NCBI GenBank assembly: GCA_964408805.1 | Contig: CAYPAV010000022.1 | Location: 17,292-81,291 of the forward strand | From: CAYPAV01 sp964408805 | GTDB taxonomy: Bacteria > Pseudomonadota > Alphaproteobacteria > UBA8366 | Direction: 5' to 3' | DNA: 64,000 bases | Part shown: piece by piece, positions 1 to 9,244 of the stretch | How the letters are laid out: every line of letters begins with the position of its first letter | How positions within the stretch are numbered: the first letter of the stretch is position 1 | The notes under the pieces: generated by a model | The model's input: only the letters and a program-made list of their open reading frames with translations | The model's database searches: none | What the model was told of the DNA's origin: nothing | Translations under genes and position numbers: made by a program

Positions 1-1
1 A

Positions 2-271
2 CCCATCGTCGCCAAGACGGCGGAAGCCCTCAAGAAACGCACCAAGCGCGACCCGAAACAGGGCATGGCGGTCGGCGGAGCCGACGAGATCCTGAAGATG
101 ATGGGGTCCTTCATTCCCCAGGGCATCGCCAAGTTCATCCTACGTCCGATCGGCGACGGCGATGCGGAGATGATCGAGCAGACCGAGAAGATCATCGCCG
201 AGATCCTGCCCGAGGTAAGCCGCCTCAATGAACGCCGCAAGGCCGGCGAATGGGGTACGGCGGCGGCCTGA
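2..271 (+). CDS. LLM-class flavin-dependent oxidoreductase, C-terminal fragment
   Basis: This is the 3' end of a gene cut by the left edge of the window. The frame is open from base 2, before the first internal ATG at 65, and ends at TGA 269-271. The visible 89 residues include a stretch near GIAKFILRPIGDGDAEM, which resembles the C-terminal tail of luciferase-like monooxygenases. The next gene on the opposite strand is a full-length member of the same superfamily, so the two converge. Assignment rests only on the tail, so substrate and cofactor are unknown. Confidence 0.6.
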   Translation, partial: PIVAKTAEALKKRTKRDPKQGMAVGGADEILKMMGSFIPQGIAKFILRPIGDGDAEMIEQTEKIIAEILPEVSRLNERRKAGEWGTAAA

Positions 272-283
272 GCCGGTATCCTG

Positions 284-1336
284 TCAGTCGCTCCGCGGCG
301 GGTTTAGCCGGGCGCATTCGGCCATCAGGTCGACGCCCGCATCCGTCTTGGTCGAGACCGTAAGACTATCCGCGCCCGACTCGTCCCACGCCTTGTAGCG
401 CTGTTTGATGCGCGCGGGCGGCCCCATCAGCGAGCGCGAATCGACCCATTCGTCCGGCACCGCAGCCGCCGCCTCGTCCTTGTGGCCGGCCAGGTAGAGT
501 TCCTGGATACGGTCGGCCGCGTCCTTGTAGCCGCGCCGGATCAGCATGTCCTTGTGGAAGTTCGTGTCCTTGTGACCCATGCCGCCGATATAGAGGGCTT
601 CGCGCGGTTTCAGCCGGTCGAGGGCGGCCTGCACGTCGTCGTCGATGTCGACGAAGACGCGGGTCTGAATCTCGAAATTATCCCAGCCCTTGCCGTTGCC
701 GGCGCGTTTGAAGCCTTCCTCGATCCAGGGTTTGTACTCGTCGAGCGTGCCTGGAATGAACCCGAGCGGCAGCCAGCCGTCGGCGATCTCGCCCGTCAGC
801 CGGACCGACTGTTCCTTGCCGGAGCCGATGAAGATCGGGATATCCGGATTCATGTGGAGGATCGAGCGGAGGGGCTTTCCGACGCCGAGCGCGCCTTCCC
901 CTTCATAGGGCAGTTTGATCTGTTTGCCGTCATGCGTGAGGCCTTCCTCGCGGGCCCAGACCTTCCGCATGATGGCGACGTAGTCCTTCAGCCAATAATA
1001 CGGACTGCCCCAGGGCTCGCCGTACCAGCCCTCGACGATCTGCGGACCGGAGACGCCAAGCCCCGCGATGAACCGGCCGCCGCCAGCCAGCGCATCGACG
1101 GTGCCTGCGCACATCGCGGCATTAGCGGGTGTTCGGGCCGAAACCTGGATGATCCCGGTGCCGAGCTTGATCCGCTCGGTCACGGCCGCCAGATAGGCAA
1201 GCGGCGTGATCGCATCCGAGCCGTAGGCCTCCGCCGTCCAAACCGAATCGTAGCCGAGCTTCTCCGCCCGCTTCACGCGTTCGACCGGCAAGTCCATGGT
1301 GGCGCCGGAATAGCCGATCGACAGTCCGAGTTTCAT
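284..1336 (-). CDS. LLM-class flavin/F420-dependent oxidoreductase
   Basis: A 350-residue luciferase-like TIM-barrel oxidoreductase. The N-terminus (MKLGLSIGYSG) and the segment LGTGIIQVSARTPANAAM are typical of the family, as is the length. Such enzymes use reduced FMN or F420; the sequence does not tell which, and the substrate is not predictable. It is the last gene of a minus-strand run with the two MaoC-type hydratase genes (32 bases upstream) and a CaiB/BaiF CoA-transferase. That points to a role in oxidising a CoA-linked or small organic substrate. The start at 1336 gives the family N-terminus, with GGACGGC just upstream on the coding strand. Confidence 0.85.
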   Translation of the reverse strand: MKLGLSIGYSGATMDLPVERVKRAEKLGYDSVWTAEAYGSDAITPLAYLAAVTERIKLGTGIIQVSARTPANAAMCAGTVDALAGGGRFIAGLGVSGPQIVEGWYGEPWGSPYYWLKDYVAIMRKVWAREEGLTHDGKQIKLPYEGEGALGVGKPLRSILHMNPDIPIFIGSGKEQSVRLTGEIADGWLPLGFIPGTLDEYKPWIEEGFKRAGNGKGWDNFEIQTRVFVDIDDDVQAALDRLKPREALYIGGMGHKDTNFHKDMLIRRGYKDAADRIQELYLAGHKDEAAAAVPDEWVDSRSLMGPPARIKQRYKAWDESGADSLTVSTKTDAGVDLMAECARLNPPRSD

Positions 1337-1368
1337 AAGCCGTCCTCCGAGAGAGGGCCGGACGACCC

Positions 1369-1791
1369 CTAGGGGTCGATCCGGGCCGTGGCGGTGCCGG
1401 TGATCACGGTCTTGCCGTCCTGATTGACCGTCTCCAGGATCAGGTCGACGACCGAATCACCATCCTCTTCGCGGATCGCCGAGATGGTCGATTTCGCGGT
1501 CAGGGTATCGCCGGGCCAAACCTGGTTGGTGAAGCGCACACCGTATTTCTTCAGCCGGCCGTCGCCGACGTAGTTCGTCAGCATCGTGCCGGTGAGCCCC
1601 ATCGACAGCATGCCGTGGGCGAAGACGCCGGGATAGCCGGCCACTTCCCTGGAATAGAGGTCGTCGCTGTGAAGCGGGTTGTAGTCGCCCGACGCACCGG
1701 AATACATCACCAGTTGGGTCCGGGTCAGGTCGTCGACCACGACTTCCTCGTGGGTGTCGCCGACGCTTAGATTCGCGGCCTTGAGTGCCAT
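1369..1791 (-). CDS. MaoC family dehydratase (hotdog fold)
   Basis: A 140-residue single-hotdog hydratase. The hydratase-2 motif is visible as D36-YNPL-H41 in the segment SGDYNPLHSDD, followed by the conserved GVFAHGMLSMG. Members add or remove water at the double bond of enoyl-CoA thioesters. The frame extends upstream, but the start was placed at 1791 because GGAGG lies 9 bases before it and the family N-terminus begins there. It is 14 bases downstream of a second MaoC-type gene. Such side-by-side genes usually encode the two halves of a heterodimeric hydratase, so the pair probably works as one enzyme on a CoA ester supplied by the neighbouring CoA-transferase. Confidence 0.88.
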   Translation of the reverse strand: MALKAANLSVGDTHEEVVVDDLTRTQLVMYSGASGDYNPLHSDDLYSREVAGYPGVFAHGMLSMGLTGTMLTNYVGDGRLKKYGVRFTNQVWPGDTLTAKSTISAIREEDGDSVVDLILETVNQDGKTVITGTATARIDP

Positions 1792-1805
1792 CGTCTTGTC
1801 CTCCC

Positions 1806-2291
1806 TCAACTCTGCTCGACCGGGCGTTCGGTCTTGACGCCGACACCGATCGAGGTGATGACCAATTCGCCGTTCTGGTCGCGGTATTCCTGGACGCGTT
1901 CCGTGAACATCAGCTTGCCCGCGCGCTTGCTCTGCTTCTCCCAGGTCTTGCCGTCGAAACTGGTCACGGTCAGCACGTCGCCCGGCTTCAGGTGGCGGTG
2001 ATACTCGAAATGCTGCTCCGCATGGAGCCCGCCGGTCGAGGCCGCCGGCTCGTCGAGGCCGGTCGGGTTCTTGCCGGAGCCGAACCACTTCTCTCCCGGC
2101 TTGACCCTGAGGTGATAGTCGGGGTCGAACTGGGCCACGGCGCGGGGGAAGGTCGGGGGTGCTATGATGTGTCCCACCTCGGTCTTCTTCGCCGCCTCTT
2201 CATCATGATAGATCGGGTTCGGGTCGCCGACCGAGCGTGCGAACATCATGATATGGGTCGCCTCAACCGGCATCTTGATATCGTCGGCCAT
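1806..2291 (-). CDS. MaoC-like N-terminal (FAS1-type) dehydratase subunit
   Basis: A 161-residue protein of the MaoC N-terminal dehydratase type. The segment SVGDPNPIYHD (about residues 20-30) is characteristic of the subunit that binds substrate beside a catalytic MaoC partner. The start at 2291 is preceded by GAAGGAGAGAG; an ATG nine codons upstream lacks this. It lies between a CaiB/BaiF CoA-transferase and the catalytic MaoC gene on the same strand. By analogy with paired hydratases such as HadAB or ChsH1/ChsH2, I infer a heterodimer. The natural acyl-CoA is unknown. Confidence 0.82.
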   Translation of the reverse strand: MADDIKMPVEATHIMMFARSVGDPNPIYHDEEAAKKTEVGHIIAPPTFPRAVAQFDPDYHLRVKPGEKWFGSGKNPTGLDEPAASTGGLHAEQHFEYHRHLKPGDVLTVTSFDGKTWEKQSKRAGKLMFTERVQEYRDQNGELVITSIGVGVKTERPVEQS

Positions 2292-2365
2292 GGGTCTCTC
2301 TCCTTCGAATGTCTTCAAAAATTCTCGGCTAGAACAGAAGTGTGATCCGGGCGGGCGCGGTCAAG

Positions 2366-3580
2366 TTAATCGGCCGCCGCATTTGTCGGCGCGAGGCCGG
2401 GGCCTTCGATGACGCCCTTTCCGGCGAGTTCGGCGATCCGCTCGGCGGAATAGCCATGGGCCTCGAGGATGGCCGACGTGTGCTGGCCGAGTGCCGGCGT
2501 CGTGCCCCGCGGCGTGCCGCTGATCGGCGGCGGCGCACCCGCGGCGAGCGGCATCGGAACGGGAGTCGGTATTTTCGGATGGTCGATCCAGGTAACGGTT
2601 TCGTCGGCTTTGGCCTGAGGATGCGCAAGAAACCCCGCGTAATCGTTCAATATTTCGTTCGTGATGTCAGCCTCGGTCAGGCGGGCGCTCATCGTAACCG
2701 ACGTTTCTTGTGCCATGGCCGCCGAGACATCGTCGTTCAGCGCGGCGACGTTTGCTGCGCGGCGAGCCAGGTCCGTATAACGCGGGTCTTCGGCCATATC
2801 GGGTCGTCCGATCGCTTGGCAGAAGGCGGCAAACAGCTCGTTCTTTTGCACGACCAGCGTGATCCAGCCGTCCTTTGTAGGGTAGACACCGTGGGGCAAA
2901 CTGCCGGGCATCATCTCGCCGCCCTCGAGGGTGTTGGCCATGACGCGAATGGATTGTATCGCGGCACCCGCGCGCATCAGGCTGCTGTCGATATGGCGGC
3001 CTCTCGGATCGTCGCGCTTGGCGTAGAGCGCCGCCGACACCGCGTGGAAGGAGTAGAGCGCGGTCGCCATGTCGACGGGAATGAACACGATGCGGTGTGG
3101 AACGCCATCCTCGCCCTTGTTCGAATCCATCATGCCCGTCAGCGCCTGGAGTGCCGGGTCAAGCGCCGGGTGGGCGGCGAGCGGCCCTTGTTGCCCGAAG
3201 CCCGAGACCGAAAGGTAGATCACGCCCGGATTGCGCTTGGCCACGGCCTTGTAGTCAAAGCCGAGGCGCGCCATGACGCCGGGCCGGAATCCCTCCATGA
3301 GCACGTCGGCCTCCGCGACCAGGTCCCAAAGGACGGTGCGGCCGGCCTCATCCTTCAGGTCGAGGGCGATGCTTTTCTTGCCCAGATTGCCGGCGATCGT
3401 ATAGGCGGTGACATCGCCATAGGCGGTGCCGAGCCCGCGCGACCAGTCGCCGCCGCCGGTTGGTTCGACCTTGATCACGTTGGCACCTTGTTGTGCCAGC
3501 AACATGCCGCAATAGGGGCCGGCAATGCCCTGGCTCAAATCGACGACCTTCACGCCTTCATAGGGCGCCTCGTAACTCAT
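2366..3580 (-). CDS. CaiB/BaiF family CoA-transferase
   Basis: A 404-residue family III CoA-transferase, matching the usual length. The N-terminus (YEGVKVVDLSQGIAGPYCGM), the segment NLGKKSIALDLK and the Asp-bearing GRHIDSSL region are family hallmarks; these enzymes move CoA between carboxylic acids through an aspartyl-CoA anhydride. It heads a minus-strand run of four genes (CoA-transferase, two-part hydratase, LLM oxidoreductase) that looks like activation, hydration and oxidation of one carboxylate. The gap to the hydratase is 74 bases. It is divergent from a thioesterase at 3720. The substrate cannot be read from the sequence. Confidence 0.9.
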   Translation of the reverse strand: MSYEAPYEGVKVVDLSQGIAGPYCGMLLAQQGANVIKVEPTGGGDWSRGLGTAYGDVTAYTIAGNLGKKSIALDLKDEAGRTVLWDLVAEADVLMEGFRPGVMARLGFDYKAVAKRNPGVIYLSVSGFGQQGPLAAHPALDPALQALTGMMDSNKGEDGVPHRIVFIPVDMATALYSFHAVSAALYAKRDDPRGRHIDSSLMRAGAAIQSIRVMANTLEGGEMMPGSLPHGVYPTKDGWITLVVQKNELFAAFCQAIGRPDMAEDPRYTDLARRAANVAALNDDVSAAMAQETSVTMSARLTEADITNEILNDYAGFLAHPQAKADETVTWIDHPKIPTPVPMPLAAGAPPPISGTPRGTTPALGQHTSAILEAHGYSAERIAELAGKGVIEGPGLAPTNAAAD

Positions 3581-3719
3581 CTCTCTTCTCCGCTTGGCTT
3601 CGAATAGGATATGGCGTGAAATTCGGCCTCGTCGAAACCACTTTCGGCGACTTGATTGATGTATCGGCGCGGCCCATCTATCTCCGACATGTTTGCCTTG
3701 CGGCGCTTAGGAGAGTTTC

Positions 3720-4220
3720 TTGCCCGACAGTTCCGAAATTCCGGTCCCCCTGGCCCTTCACACCGAAGTCGTCCGCCCCGAATGGATCGACCATAACGGC
3801 CATATGAACGTCGCCTACTATCTGATGGCCTTCGACGAGGCCTCCGGCGAACTGTTGAACTATATCGGTCTCGACGACGCTTATAAGAAGGCCACCAACA
3901 CAGCTACTTTCGTCGGCGACTTTCATATCCATTACGTCGGCGAATTGCTGGAAGGCGATCCGCTCCGCTTTACCCAGCGGATCATCGCCTGCGACGAGAA
4001 GCGGGTTCATTTCTGGCAGGAGATGTATCACGCCGAGAAGGGCTATCTCGCCGCCGAGGCGGAAGCCGTGACGCTTCACATCGACATGTCGGTCCGGCGC
4101 GTCGCACCCATGGCGCCGAATGTGTTCGAGTGGGTCAATGCGGTCCGGGCGGCGCACGCGATCCTGCCGCTGCCGGAGCGCTTGGGACGCGTCCTTGGGG
4201 TTCCGTCTAATTCGGGCTAG
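3720..4220 (+). CDS. Acyl-CoA thioesterase, hotdog 4HBT type
   Basis: A 166-residue hotdog thioesterase. The segment RPEWIDHNGHMNVAYYLMAF carries the DHNGHMN signature with the usual Asp/His/Asn cluster. Start codon TTG at 3720 was chosen because AGGAG sits about six bases upstream and no in-frame ATG precedes the motif. Homologues hydrolyse short acyl-CoA or carnitinyl/betainyl-CoA esters. It is divergent from the CoA-transferase operon, so it may release CoA from intermediates of that pathway. Its last four bases overlap the 3' end of the convergent VOC gene. Confidence 0.85.
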   Translation: MPDSSEIPVPLALHTEVVRPEWIDHNGHMNVAYYLMAFDEASGELLNYIGLDDAYKKATNTATFVGDFHIHYVGELLEGDPLRFTQRIIACDEKRVHFWQEMYHAEKGYLAAEAEAVTLHIDMSVRRVAPMAPNVFEWVNAVRAAHAILPLPERLGRVLGVPSNSG

Positions 4221-4645
4221 GCGGGCGCATCGGTCGCGAAGACGCGGTCTTTCGGTTGGGATTTGAACTCGACGACGTTTCCGCAGCCGTCGCGCAATTG
4301 CATGATCCGCTGCTCGGCCGGCTTGCCCTCGAAGGAGACGCGCGGCGAGAGCACCCAGTCAGTGCCTTGATCGTCGAGGCGATCCGCCATTGCCTCCCAA
4401 TCGTCGAGCGGGATGATCACGCCGAAATGACGCAGTGGCGAGATGGCACCATCCGACGGGATAACCCCGCCGTCATCGCCCGCCAGCTTCGGCGACAAAT
4501 GCGCCACCACGTGATGTCCGAAGAAATTGATATCGAACCGCCCCTTCGTCTGCCGGCCGACGCCGCAGCCTAGCGTTTCGACATAGAACGCCTTCGCGCG
4601 TTCCAGGTCGTCAACCGGAATGGAGAGGTGAAACAACGGTGCCAT
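4217..4645 (-). CDS. VOC (glyoxalase/dioxygenase-fold) family protein
   Basis: A 142-residue vicinal-oxygen-chelate protein. The N-terminal strand (LFHLSIPVDDLERAKAFYVE) and the C-terminal MQLRDGCGNVVEFK are classic for the family; metal ligands would be H5 and the Glu near the end. The long open frame reaching 5149 is spurious upstream. The start at 4645 has AAGGAG 11 bases before it and gives the family N-terminus. It is divergent from the hydroxyacid dehydrogenase at 4736. Reaction type (lyase, isomerase or dioxygenase) cannot be told. Confidence 0.85.
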   Translation of the reverse strand: MAPLFHLSIPVDDLERAKAFYVETLGCGVGRQTKGRFDINFFGHHVVAHLSPKLAGDDGGVIPSDGAISPLRHFGVIIPLDDWEAMADRLDDQGTDWVLSPRVSFEGKPAEQRIMQLRDGCGNVVEFKSQPKDRVFATDAPA

Positions 4646-4735
4646 CTTGCGAACGCTCCTTAAGCGGCTATCTATACAAACCGTTTTATCGAACGACCTT
4701 CCTGTTGCAAGGCAATTCATTGAAAGAGATAGAAG

Positions 4736-5716
4736 ATGAGCGAGACCGGGCGAAAAAAGGTTCTGCTGAACGGCGATATCCATCCAAGCGCGATGGCGAT
4801 TCTGGAAGCGCGGGACGACATCGAAATCGAGCATCTGCCGATCGAACGAGAAGCGGAAATGCCGGACAAGATCAAGGGCGCCAACGCGGTCCTGGCGCGC
4901 TCCTGCGCGGTCTCCGCCGAGATGATCGCCTCTTCGAACGGGCTGGAAGTGGTCTCTCGTCATGGCGTCGGCTATGACAAGGTCGCGGTCGACTCGCTTA
5001 CCGCGCGGAATATTCCGTTGACCGTAACCGGCACCGCGAACACGCCTTCCGTTGCCGAGCAGACCCTGATGCTGATGCTCGCTGTTGCCAAGGGTGTCCT
5101 GAAGACCGACCAGGAAACCCGGGCAGGTAATTTCCTCGCGGCCCGCCATGCCATGGGGCGGATCGAACTATTGGAGAAGAAGGTCCTGATCATCGGCTTC
5201 GGGCGCATCGGCAAGGTCGTGACCCGGCGCTGTCAGGGCTTCGACATGGAGGTCCTGGCCTGTGACCCCTATATCGACCAGCAGCTCATCCGCGACGCGG
5301 GTACCGACCCGGTCGAGGACTTTCGGGACGTGCTGGGGGAGATCGATTACCTGACCGTACACACGCCCCTGACCGAGGAGACCCGTGGTCTCATAGGGCG
5401 CGACGAACTGGCCCGGATGAAACCGACGGCGGTGGTCGTCAATTGTGCCCGCGGCGGCATCATCGACGAGGATGCGCTTTACGAGGCGCTCCGCGACGGC
5501 GGTATTTACGGCGCGGGGATCGATGTTTTCGACGAGGAGCCGACACCGGGCAACCATCCGCTGTTCACGCTCGACAATATAGTTTGCAGTCCCCACGCGG
5601 CCGCCTCGCCGGTCGAATGCCTGGAGCGTATGGGCGTGCAGGCGGCGCAGAACATCCTCGACGTTTTCGATGGCAGGATCGCGCCGGAAATGGTGGTGAA
5701 CCGCGAGATTTTGTGA
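4736..5716 (+). CDS. D-2-hydroxyacid dehydrogenase (PGDH-like), NAD-dependent
   Basis: A 326-residue member of the D-isomer 2-hydroxyacid dehydrogenases. The NAD-binding glycines are G154-F-G-R-I-G159. The catalytic Arg is R239 in NCARGG, the Glu is E268 in DVFDEEP, and the His is H287 in CSPHAAAS. It lacks the ACT/regulatory domain of long serine-pathway PGDHs, so it is more likely a catabolic hydroxyacid dehydrogenase than SerA. It stands alone on the plus strand and converges with a racemase-like gene three bases after its stop. Confidence 0.88.
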   Translation: MSETGRKKVLLNGDIHPSAMAILEARDDIEIEHLPIEREAEMPDKIKGANAVLARSCAVSAEMIASSNGLEVVSRHGVGYDKVAVDSLTARNIPLTVTGTANTPSVAEQTLMLMLAVAKGVLKTDQETRAGNFLAARHAMGRIELLEKKVLIIGFGRIGKVVTRRCQGFDMEVLACDPYIDQQLIRDAGTDPVEDFRDVLGEIDYLTVHTPLTEETRGLIGRDELARMKPTAVVVNCARGGIIDEDALYEALRDGGIYGAGIDVFDEEPTPGNHPLFTLDNIVCSPHAAASPVECLERMGVQAAQNILDVFDGRIAPEMVVNREIL

Positions 5717-5719
5717 ACG

Positions 5720-6457
5720 TCAGGGCCGGAACCGCCGCGGCCGCAATCCGGCCTGGACCCAGGTCAGGAAACTCACCACGTCAAAGACCGGAAGACCGAA
5801 CGCGTTGTTCAGATCGCGGGCGAAGGGACCCATATTCGCGCATTCAAGCACCAGCGCCCCAATGTCGTCGTGCTGGTCGACAAGGGTGCGGCCGGCCGCC
5901 AGGAGATCCTCCCGCGCCGCCTCGACATCGATCGATAGCTCGTCTTCAAGCATCACCCGGGTGAATTCCCGGCCGCCCTCGGTGCCGACGACCGGCGTGT
6001 CCAAGGGTACGCCCGCGGCTTCCAGATGGGCCGGCGTTAGCGATTCGGCCGAAACCGTTATCACGCCGACCCGCTTTCCCGCCGGCAGCAGGGCTTGGAC
6101 CCAGGGAACCTGCATCAGCGAGGAAGTCGCGACTGGAACGCCGGCCGCCGCTGCGATCTCTTCCTGGAAGAGCGAGAGGAAACCGCAGGTCGTGCCGATC
6201 CCATCGGCCCCAAGGGCCACCACCTCTTTCGCCGCCTCGATGAAGACGTCCTTCAAACCCGCCGCCCCGTCATGGACGACGCGGCTCGAGGTAGCACCCC
6301 CGACGACCTTATAGAGTACCGGGAACGGCCAGGTATCGGCATTGCCGATATCGCCCAGAATGCGCGGGAATCGGGTATCCAGCATCAAAATGGCGAGGGT
6401 GGCGCCGTAAATTGATTTGCCGCCCCGGGGGGCGGAATCGTTGATCTGTTCGCTCAT
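5720..6457 (-). CDS. Aspartate/glutamate racemase superfamily protein
   Basis: A 245-residue protein of the Asp/Glu/hydantoin racemase superfamily. Two catalytic-type cysteines are visible, one in GIGTTCGFL and one in LVLECANMGPF, as expected for the two-base mechanism. The family also includes maleate isomerases and arylmalonate decarboxylases. The gene is divergent from the MmgE/PrpD-PrpF operon (122 bases between starts). An isomerase next to tricarboxylate-type dehydratase genes makes an unsaturated di- or tricarboxylate as plausible a substrate as an amino acid. Confidence 0.82.
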   Translation of the reverse strand: MSEQINDSAPRGGKSIYGATLAILMLDTRFPRILGDIGNADTWPFPVLYKVVGGATSSRVVHDGAAGLKDVFIEAAKEVVALGADGIGTTCGFLSLFQEEIAAAAGVPVATSSLMQVPWVQALLPAGKRVGVITVSAESLTPAHLEAAGVPLDTPVVGTEGGREFTRVMLEDELSIDVEAAREDLLAAGRTLVDQHDDIGALVLECANMGPFARDLNNAFGLPVFDVVSFLTWVQAGLRPRRFRP

Positions 6458-6579
6458 GCGGCCCGGCCTACCTCAATTCAAGGGACGCCCCGACCTTAAA
6501 CCGGTCCCGGTGGCCCGGCAACGCAGGGTGACAATTTCCGCCGATATAGGCATCATCGACGCGCTACGGGAGACGACGG

Positions 6580-7992
6580 ATGCACGAAACACGAACGATC
6601 GCCGAATGGGCGCTCGGTCTCGATCTCAACGATATTCCGGAGACCGTGAAGGATCACGCCCGGCGGTTCATCCTCGACAATTTCGGCTGCCAGATCGCGG
6701 GCGCCACCCTGCCTTGGAGCCGGGATTACCATGATGTGATCTGCCGCACGCGCTCGGGCCAGGGGGCGACCGTGGCCTATTACGGCAACCGCCTGTCGCC
6801 GGACGACGCGGCCTTTCTCAACAGCGCCTTCAACCATGCCAACGAGACCGACGATACCCATCTGAAAAGCCCGACTCATCCAGGCGGGATCGCGGTGCCG
6901 GCGGCCCTCGCCATGGCGGAATATGCCAAGGCGGGCGGCGATAAGTTGCTGCTGGCGGTGATCGCGGCCTATGAAGTGCAGATCCGAATCTCTTGGGCCT
7001 GCTCGCCGCATCTGATCTATAAGGGCCATCACCCGCCTGTCGGTGTCGGTCCGTTCGGGGCCGCGATCGCGTCGTCGATTTTGATGGGGTTCGATCTTGA
7101 GACGACGATCAACGCGCTCGGGATCGCCGGCAGTCATTCGGCGGGGTTGATCGAATACACCAAGACCGGCGGATCGGTGAAACGCATTCACAGCGCCATC
7201 CCGACACAAGCTGGCGTCCGTGCGGCCCTCTTCGCCGATATCGGGATCACCGCACCCCATACCATCATCGAGGGCGAGAAGGGCTTTTGCGCGGTTTTCG
7301 CGGGCGAGTACGATCTCAGCCGCTTGACCGACGGTCTGGGGGAGACCTGGCACATGCTCGACAACGGTATCAAGCCGTATAGCTGTTGCCATCTCATCCA
7401 TGCGGCATTCGACGCGCTGGACAATATCCGCGACCGGGGACCGGTGCGGGCGGAGGATGTGACCGCCATTCGCGTCGCTACAAACAGCGAACCGATCCTC
7501 AGTCATATCGGCTCGATCACCGAGCCGGAGGATATTCTGGGGGCGCAGTTCAGCCTGCCGTATTCGATGGCGATGCGGCTCCATCACGGCGGGCGCGGGG
7601 TCAAGGGCGGCAACGGCTTTTGGGATTACGTCGAGGTTGATGTGAAGGATCCAGTTCTCCTGGAGACGGCGCGCAAGGTCACCGTCTTCGTGGCAGAGGA
7701 TGACAGCGAATGGTCCTCGGTCGACAAGGGGGCCGGGATCGAGATCGAAACCAAATCGGGCGAGACCCTTCGGGAATCGGTTACCTTCTCGCTCGGCTTG
7801 CCGGAAAACCCGCTATCGGCGGCGGAGGTGGAGGAGAAATTCCGCTATCTCGTCGATCCGGTCATGCCGGACGGCGCGCCGGCGGCGATCGTCAGTACGG
7901 TGCGCGGGATCGAGGATGTGACGGATATCGATGAATTGGTGCGGCTTCTCGTCGTGCCGTCGGCGCCCGATGCGCGCGCGGCGGCCGAGTAG
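6580..7992 (+). CDS. MmgE/PrpD family protein (first of two)
   Basis: A 470-residue MmgE/PrpD protein, the superfamily of 2-methylcitrate dehydratase, aconitate decarboxylase and iminodisuccinate epimerase. Typical segments are DNFGCQIAGA near residue 30, NETDDTHLKSPTHPGG near 88-103, and KPYSCCHLIHA near 265. First gene of a probable operon: the PrpF-like gene follows after 33 bases and a second MmgE/PrpD gene after that. No citrate synthase or PrpB/PrpC gene is nearby, so a standard methylcitrate cycle is not supported. A related tricarboxylate or branched dicarboxylate is a better guess. Confidence 0.88.
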   Translation: MHETRTIAEWALGLDLNDIPETVKDHARRFILDNFGCQIAGATLPWSRDYHDVICRTRSGQGATVAYYGNRLSPDDAAFLNSAFNHANETDDTHLKSPTHPGGIAVPAALAMAEYAKAGGDKLLLAVIAAYEVQIRISWACSPHLIYKGHHPPVGVGPFGAAIASSILMGFDLETTINALGIAGSHSAGLIEYTKTGGSVKRIHSAIPTQAGVRAALFADIGITAPHTIIEGEKGFCAVFAGEYDLSRLTDGLGETWHMLDNGIKPYSCCHLIHAAFDALDNIRDRGPVRAEDVTAIRVATNSEPILSHIGSITEPEDILGAQFSLPYSMAMRLHHGGRGVKGGNGFWDYVEVDVKDPVLLETARKVTVFVAEDDSEWSSVDKGAGIEIETKSGETLRESVTFSLGLPENPLSAAEVEEKFRYLVDPVMPDGAPAAIVSTVRGIEDVTDIDELVRLLVVPSAPDARAAAE

Positions 7993-8025
7993 GGGCCCCT
8001 GGCAAGAACATAAGGAGAGAAACAG

Positions 8026-9231
8026 ATGCGACAATTGCGAATTCCCGCGACCTTCATGCGCGGCGGAACCAGCAACGCGATCGTCTTTCGCGCCGATGAC
8101 CTCCCGGCGGACCGCGATCTCTGGCCCGAAATTTTCGCCGCCGCGATCGGCAGCCCCGATCCAAACGGCCGGCAGTTGAACGGTATGGGCGGCGGGATCT
8201 CGTCCCTCAGCAAGGTCTGCGTGGTCGGGCGTTCCGATCGCGAGGATGCCGATATCGACTACACCTTCGCCCAGGTCGTGATCCGTGAGAACAGGGTCGA
8301 GTTCACCGGCAATTGCGGCAACATGTCCTCCGCGATGGGTCCCTTCGCACTCGACGAGGGCATTGTCGAGGCCGATGGTGGGGAAATGGGGGGCGGGAAG
8401 GCGCTGATCCGCATCTACAACACCAACACCAAAAAAATCATCCACGCCCATTTCGACATCGACGACGGCAAGGCGGCGGTGGACGGCGATTATGAACTGC
8501 CCGGCGTCGGTGGCACCGGATCGGCGCTCCGTCTCGATTTCATCGAACCCGGCGGAGCCGGCACCGGCGCTTTGCTGCCGACCGGTAATGCGGTCGACGT
8601 GCTGCAGGTTCCCAGTCTCGGCGAGGTCGAGGTCTCGATCGTCGATGCGGCCGCGACGTGCACGCTCGTCGAGGCGAAAACGGTGGGTCTTGCCGGCAAC
8701 GAATTGCCGGGCGAATTAGAGGCGAACTGGAAGGCGTTGGACCTGCTTCAGGAAATTCGCGGGGCGGCGGCGGTCAAGCTCGGTTTCAAGGACAGCATTG
8801 AGGAGTCGCTAGCGGGCATCAGCAACCGTCCATCGATTGGCTTCGTTTCGCCGGCGGCCGCATCGTCAACCTTGGCAGGGGCCGATCTCGCCGTTGGTGA
8901 CGGCGACGTCACCGCGCGTCTGATCTCGATGGGCGATCCCCACCGAGCCCTTCCCGGCACCGCATCGATGTGCCTCGCCGTCGCTTCAAAGATCGAGGGC
9001 ACGCTGGTTCACCGGAACTCGAGTGCTTCGGATGGCGAGGAAATTCGCCTGATGCATCCCTCCGGCGTTCTGCACGCGGCGGCCTCGGTCTACCGGAAGG
9101 ACGGCGATTGGTATGCGGAGCGCTCGAGCCTCTACCGGACCCAGCGCCGGTTGTTCGACGGCTTCGTCTATGTGCCGGCGGCGGCGGTGCCAAACTACGT
9201 GGCCTCGCTTCGCGCGAAAGCGGCCGAATAG
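8026..9231 (+). CDS. PrpF/4-oxalomesaconate tautomerase-like isomerase
   Basis: A 401-residue PrpF-family protein of the diaminopimelate-epimerase fold. The opening PATFMRGGTSNAIVF and the segment TGNCGNMSSAMGPFA (around residue 95) are diagnostic. Relatives shift double bonds in 2-methylaconitate or 4-oxalomesaconate. AAGGAG lies 12 bases before the ATG. Sandwiched between two MmgE/PrpD genes at gaps of 33 and 13 bases, it most likely isomerises an aconitate-like intermediate made or used by those proteins. It could serve methylaconitate or an aromatic ring-cleavage product; the context does not decide. Confidence 0.88.
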   Translation: MRQLRIPATFMRGGTSNAIVFRADDLPADRDLWPEIFAAAIGSPDPNGRQLNGMGGGISSLSKVCVVGRSDREDADIDYTFAQVVIRENRVEFTGNCGNMSSAMGPFALDEGIVEADGGEMGGGKALIRIYNTNTKKIIHAHFDIDDGKAAVDGDYELPGVGGTGSALRLDFIEPGGAGTGALLPTGNAVDVLQVPSLGEVEVSIVDAAATCTLVEAKTVGLAGNELPGELEANWKALDLLQEIRGAAAVKLGFKDSIEESLAGISNRPSIGFVSPAAASSTLAGADLAVGDGDVTARLISMGDPHRALPGTASMCLAVASKIEGTLVHRNSSASDGEEIRLMHPSGVLHAAASVYRKDGDWYAERSSLYRTQRRLFDGFVYVPAAAVPNYVASLRAKAAE

Positions 9232-9244
9232 ACGGGAGTCCGGC

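Noticed and set aside
6580..9231. Standard 2-methylcitrate (prp) cycle operon
   Set aside because: prpB, prpC and the prpR regulator are absent and there are two diverged PrpD-type genes; only family membership is supported.
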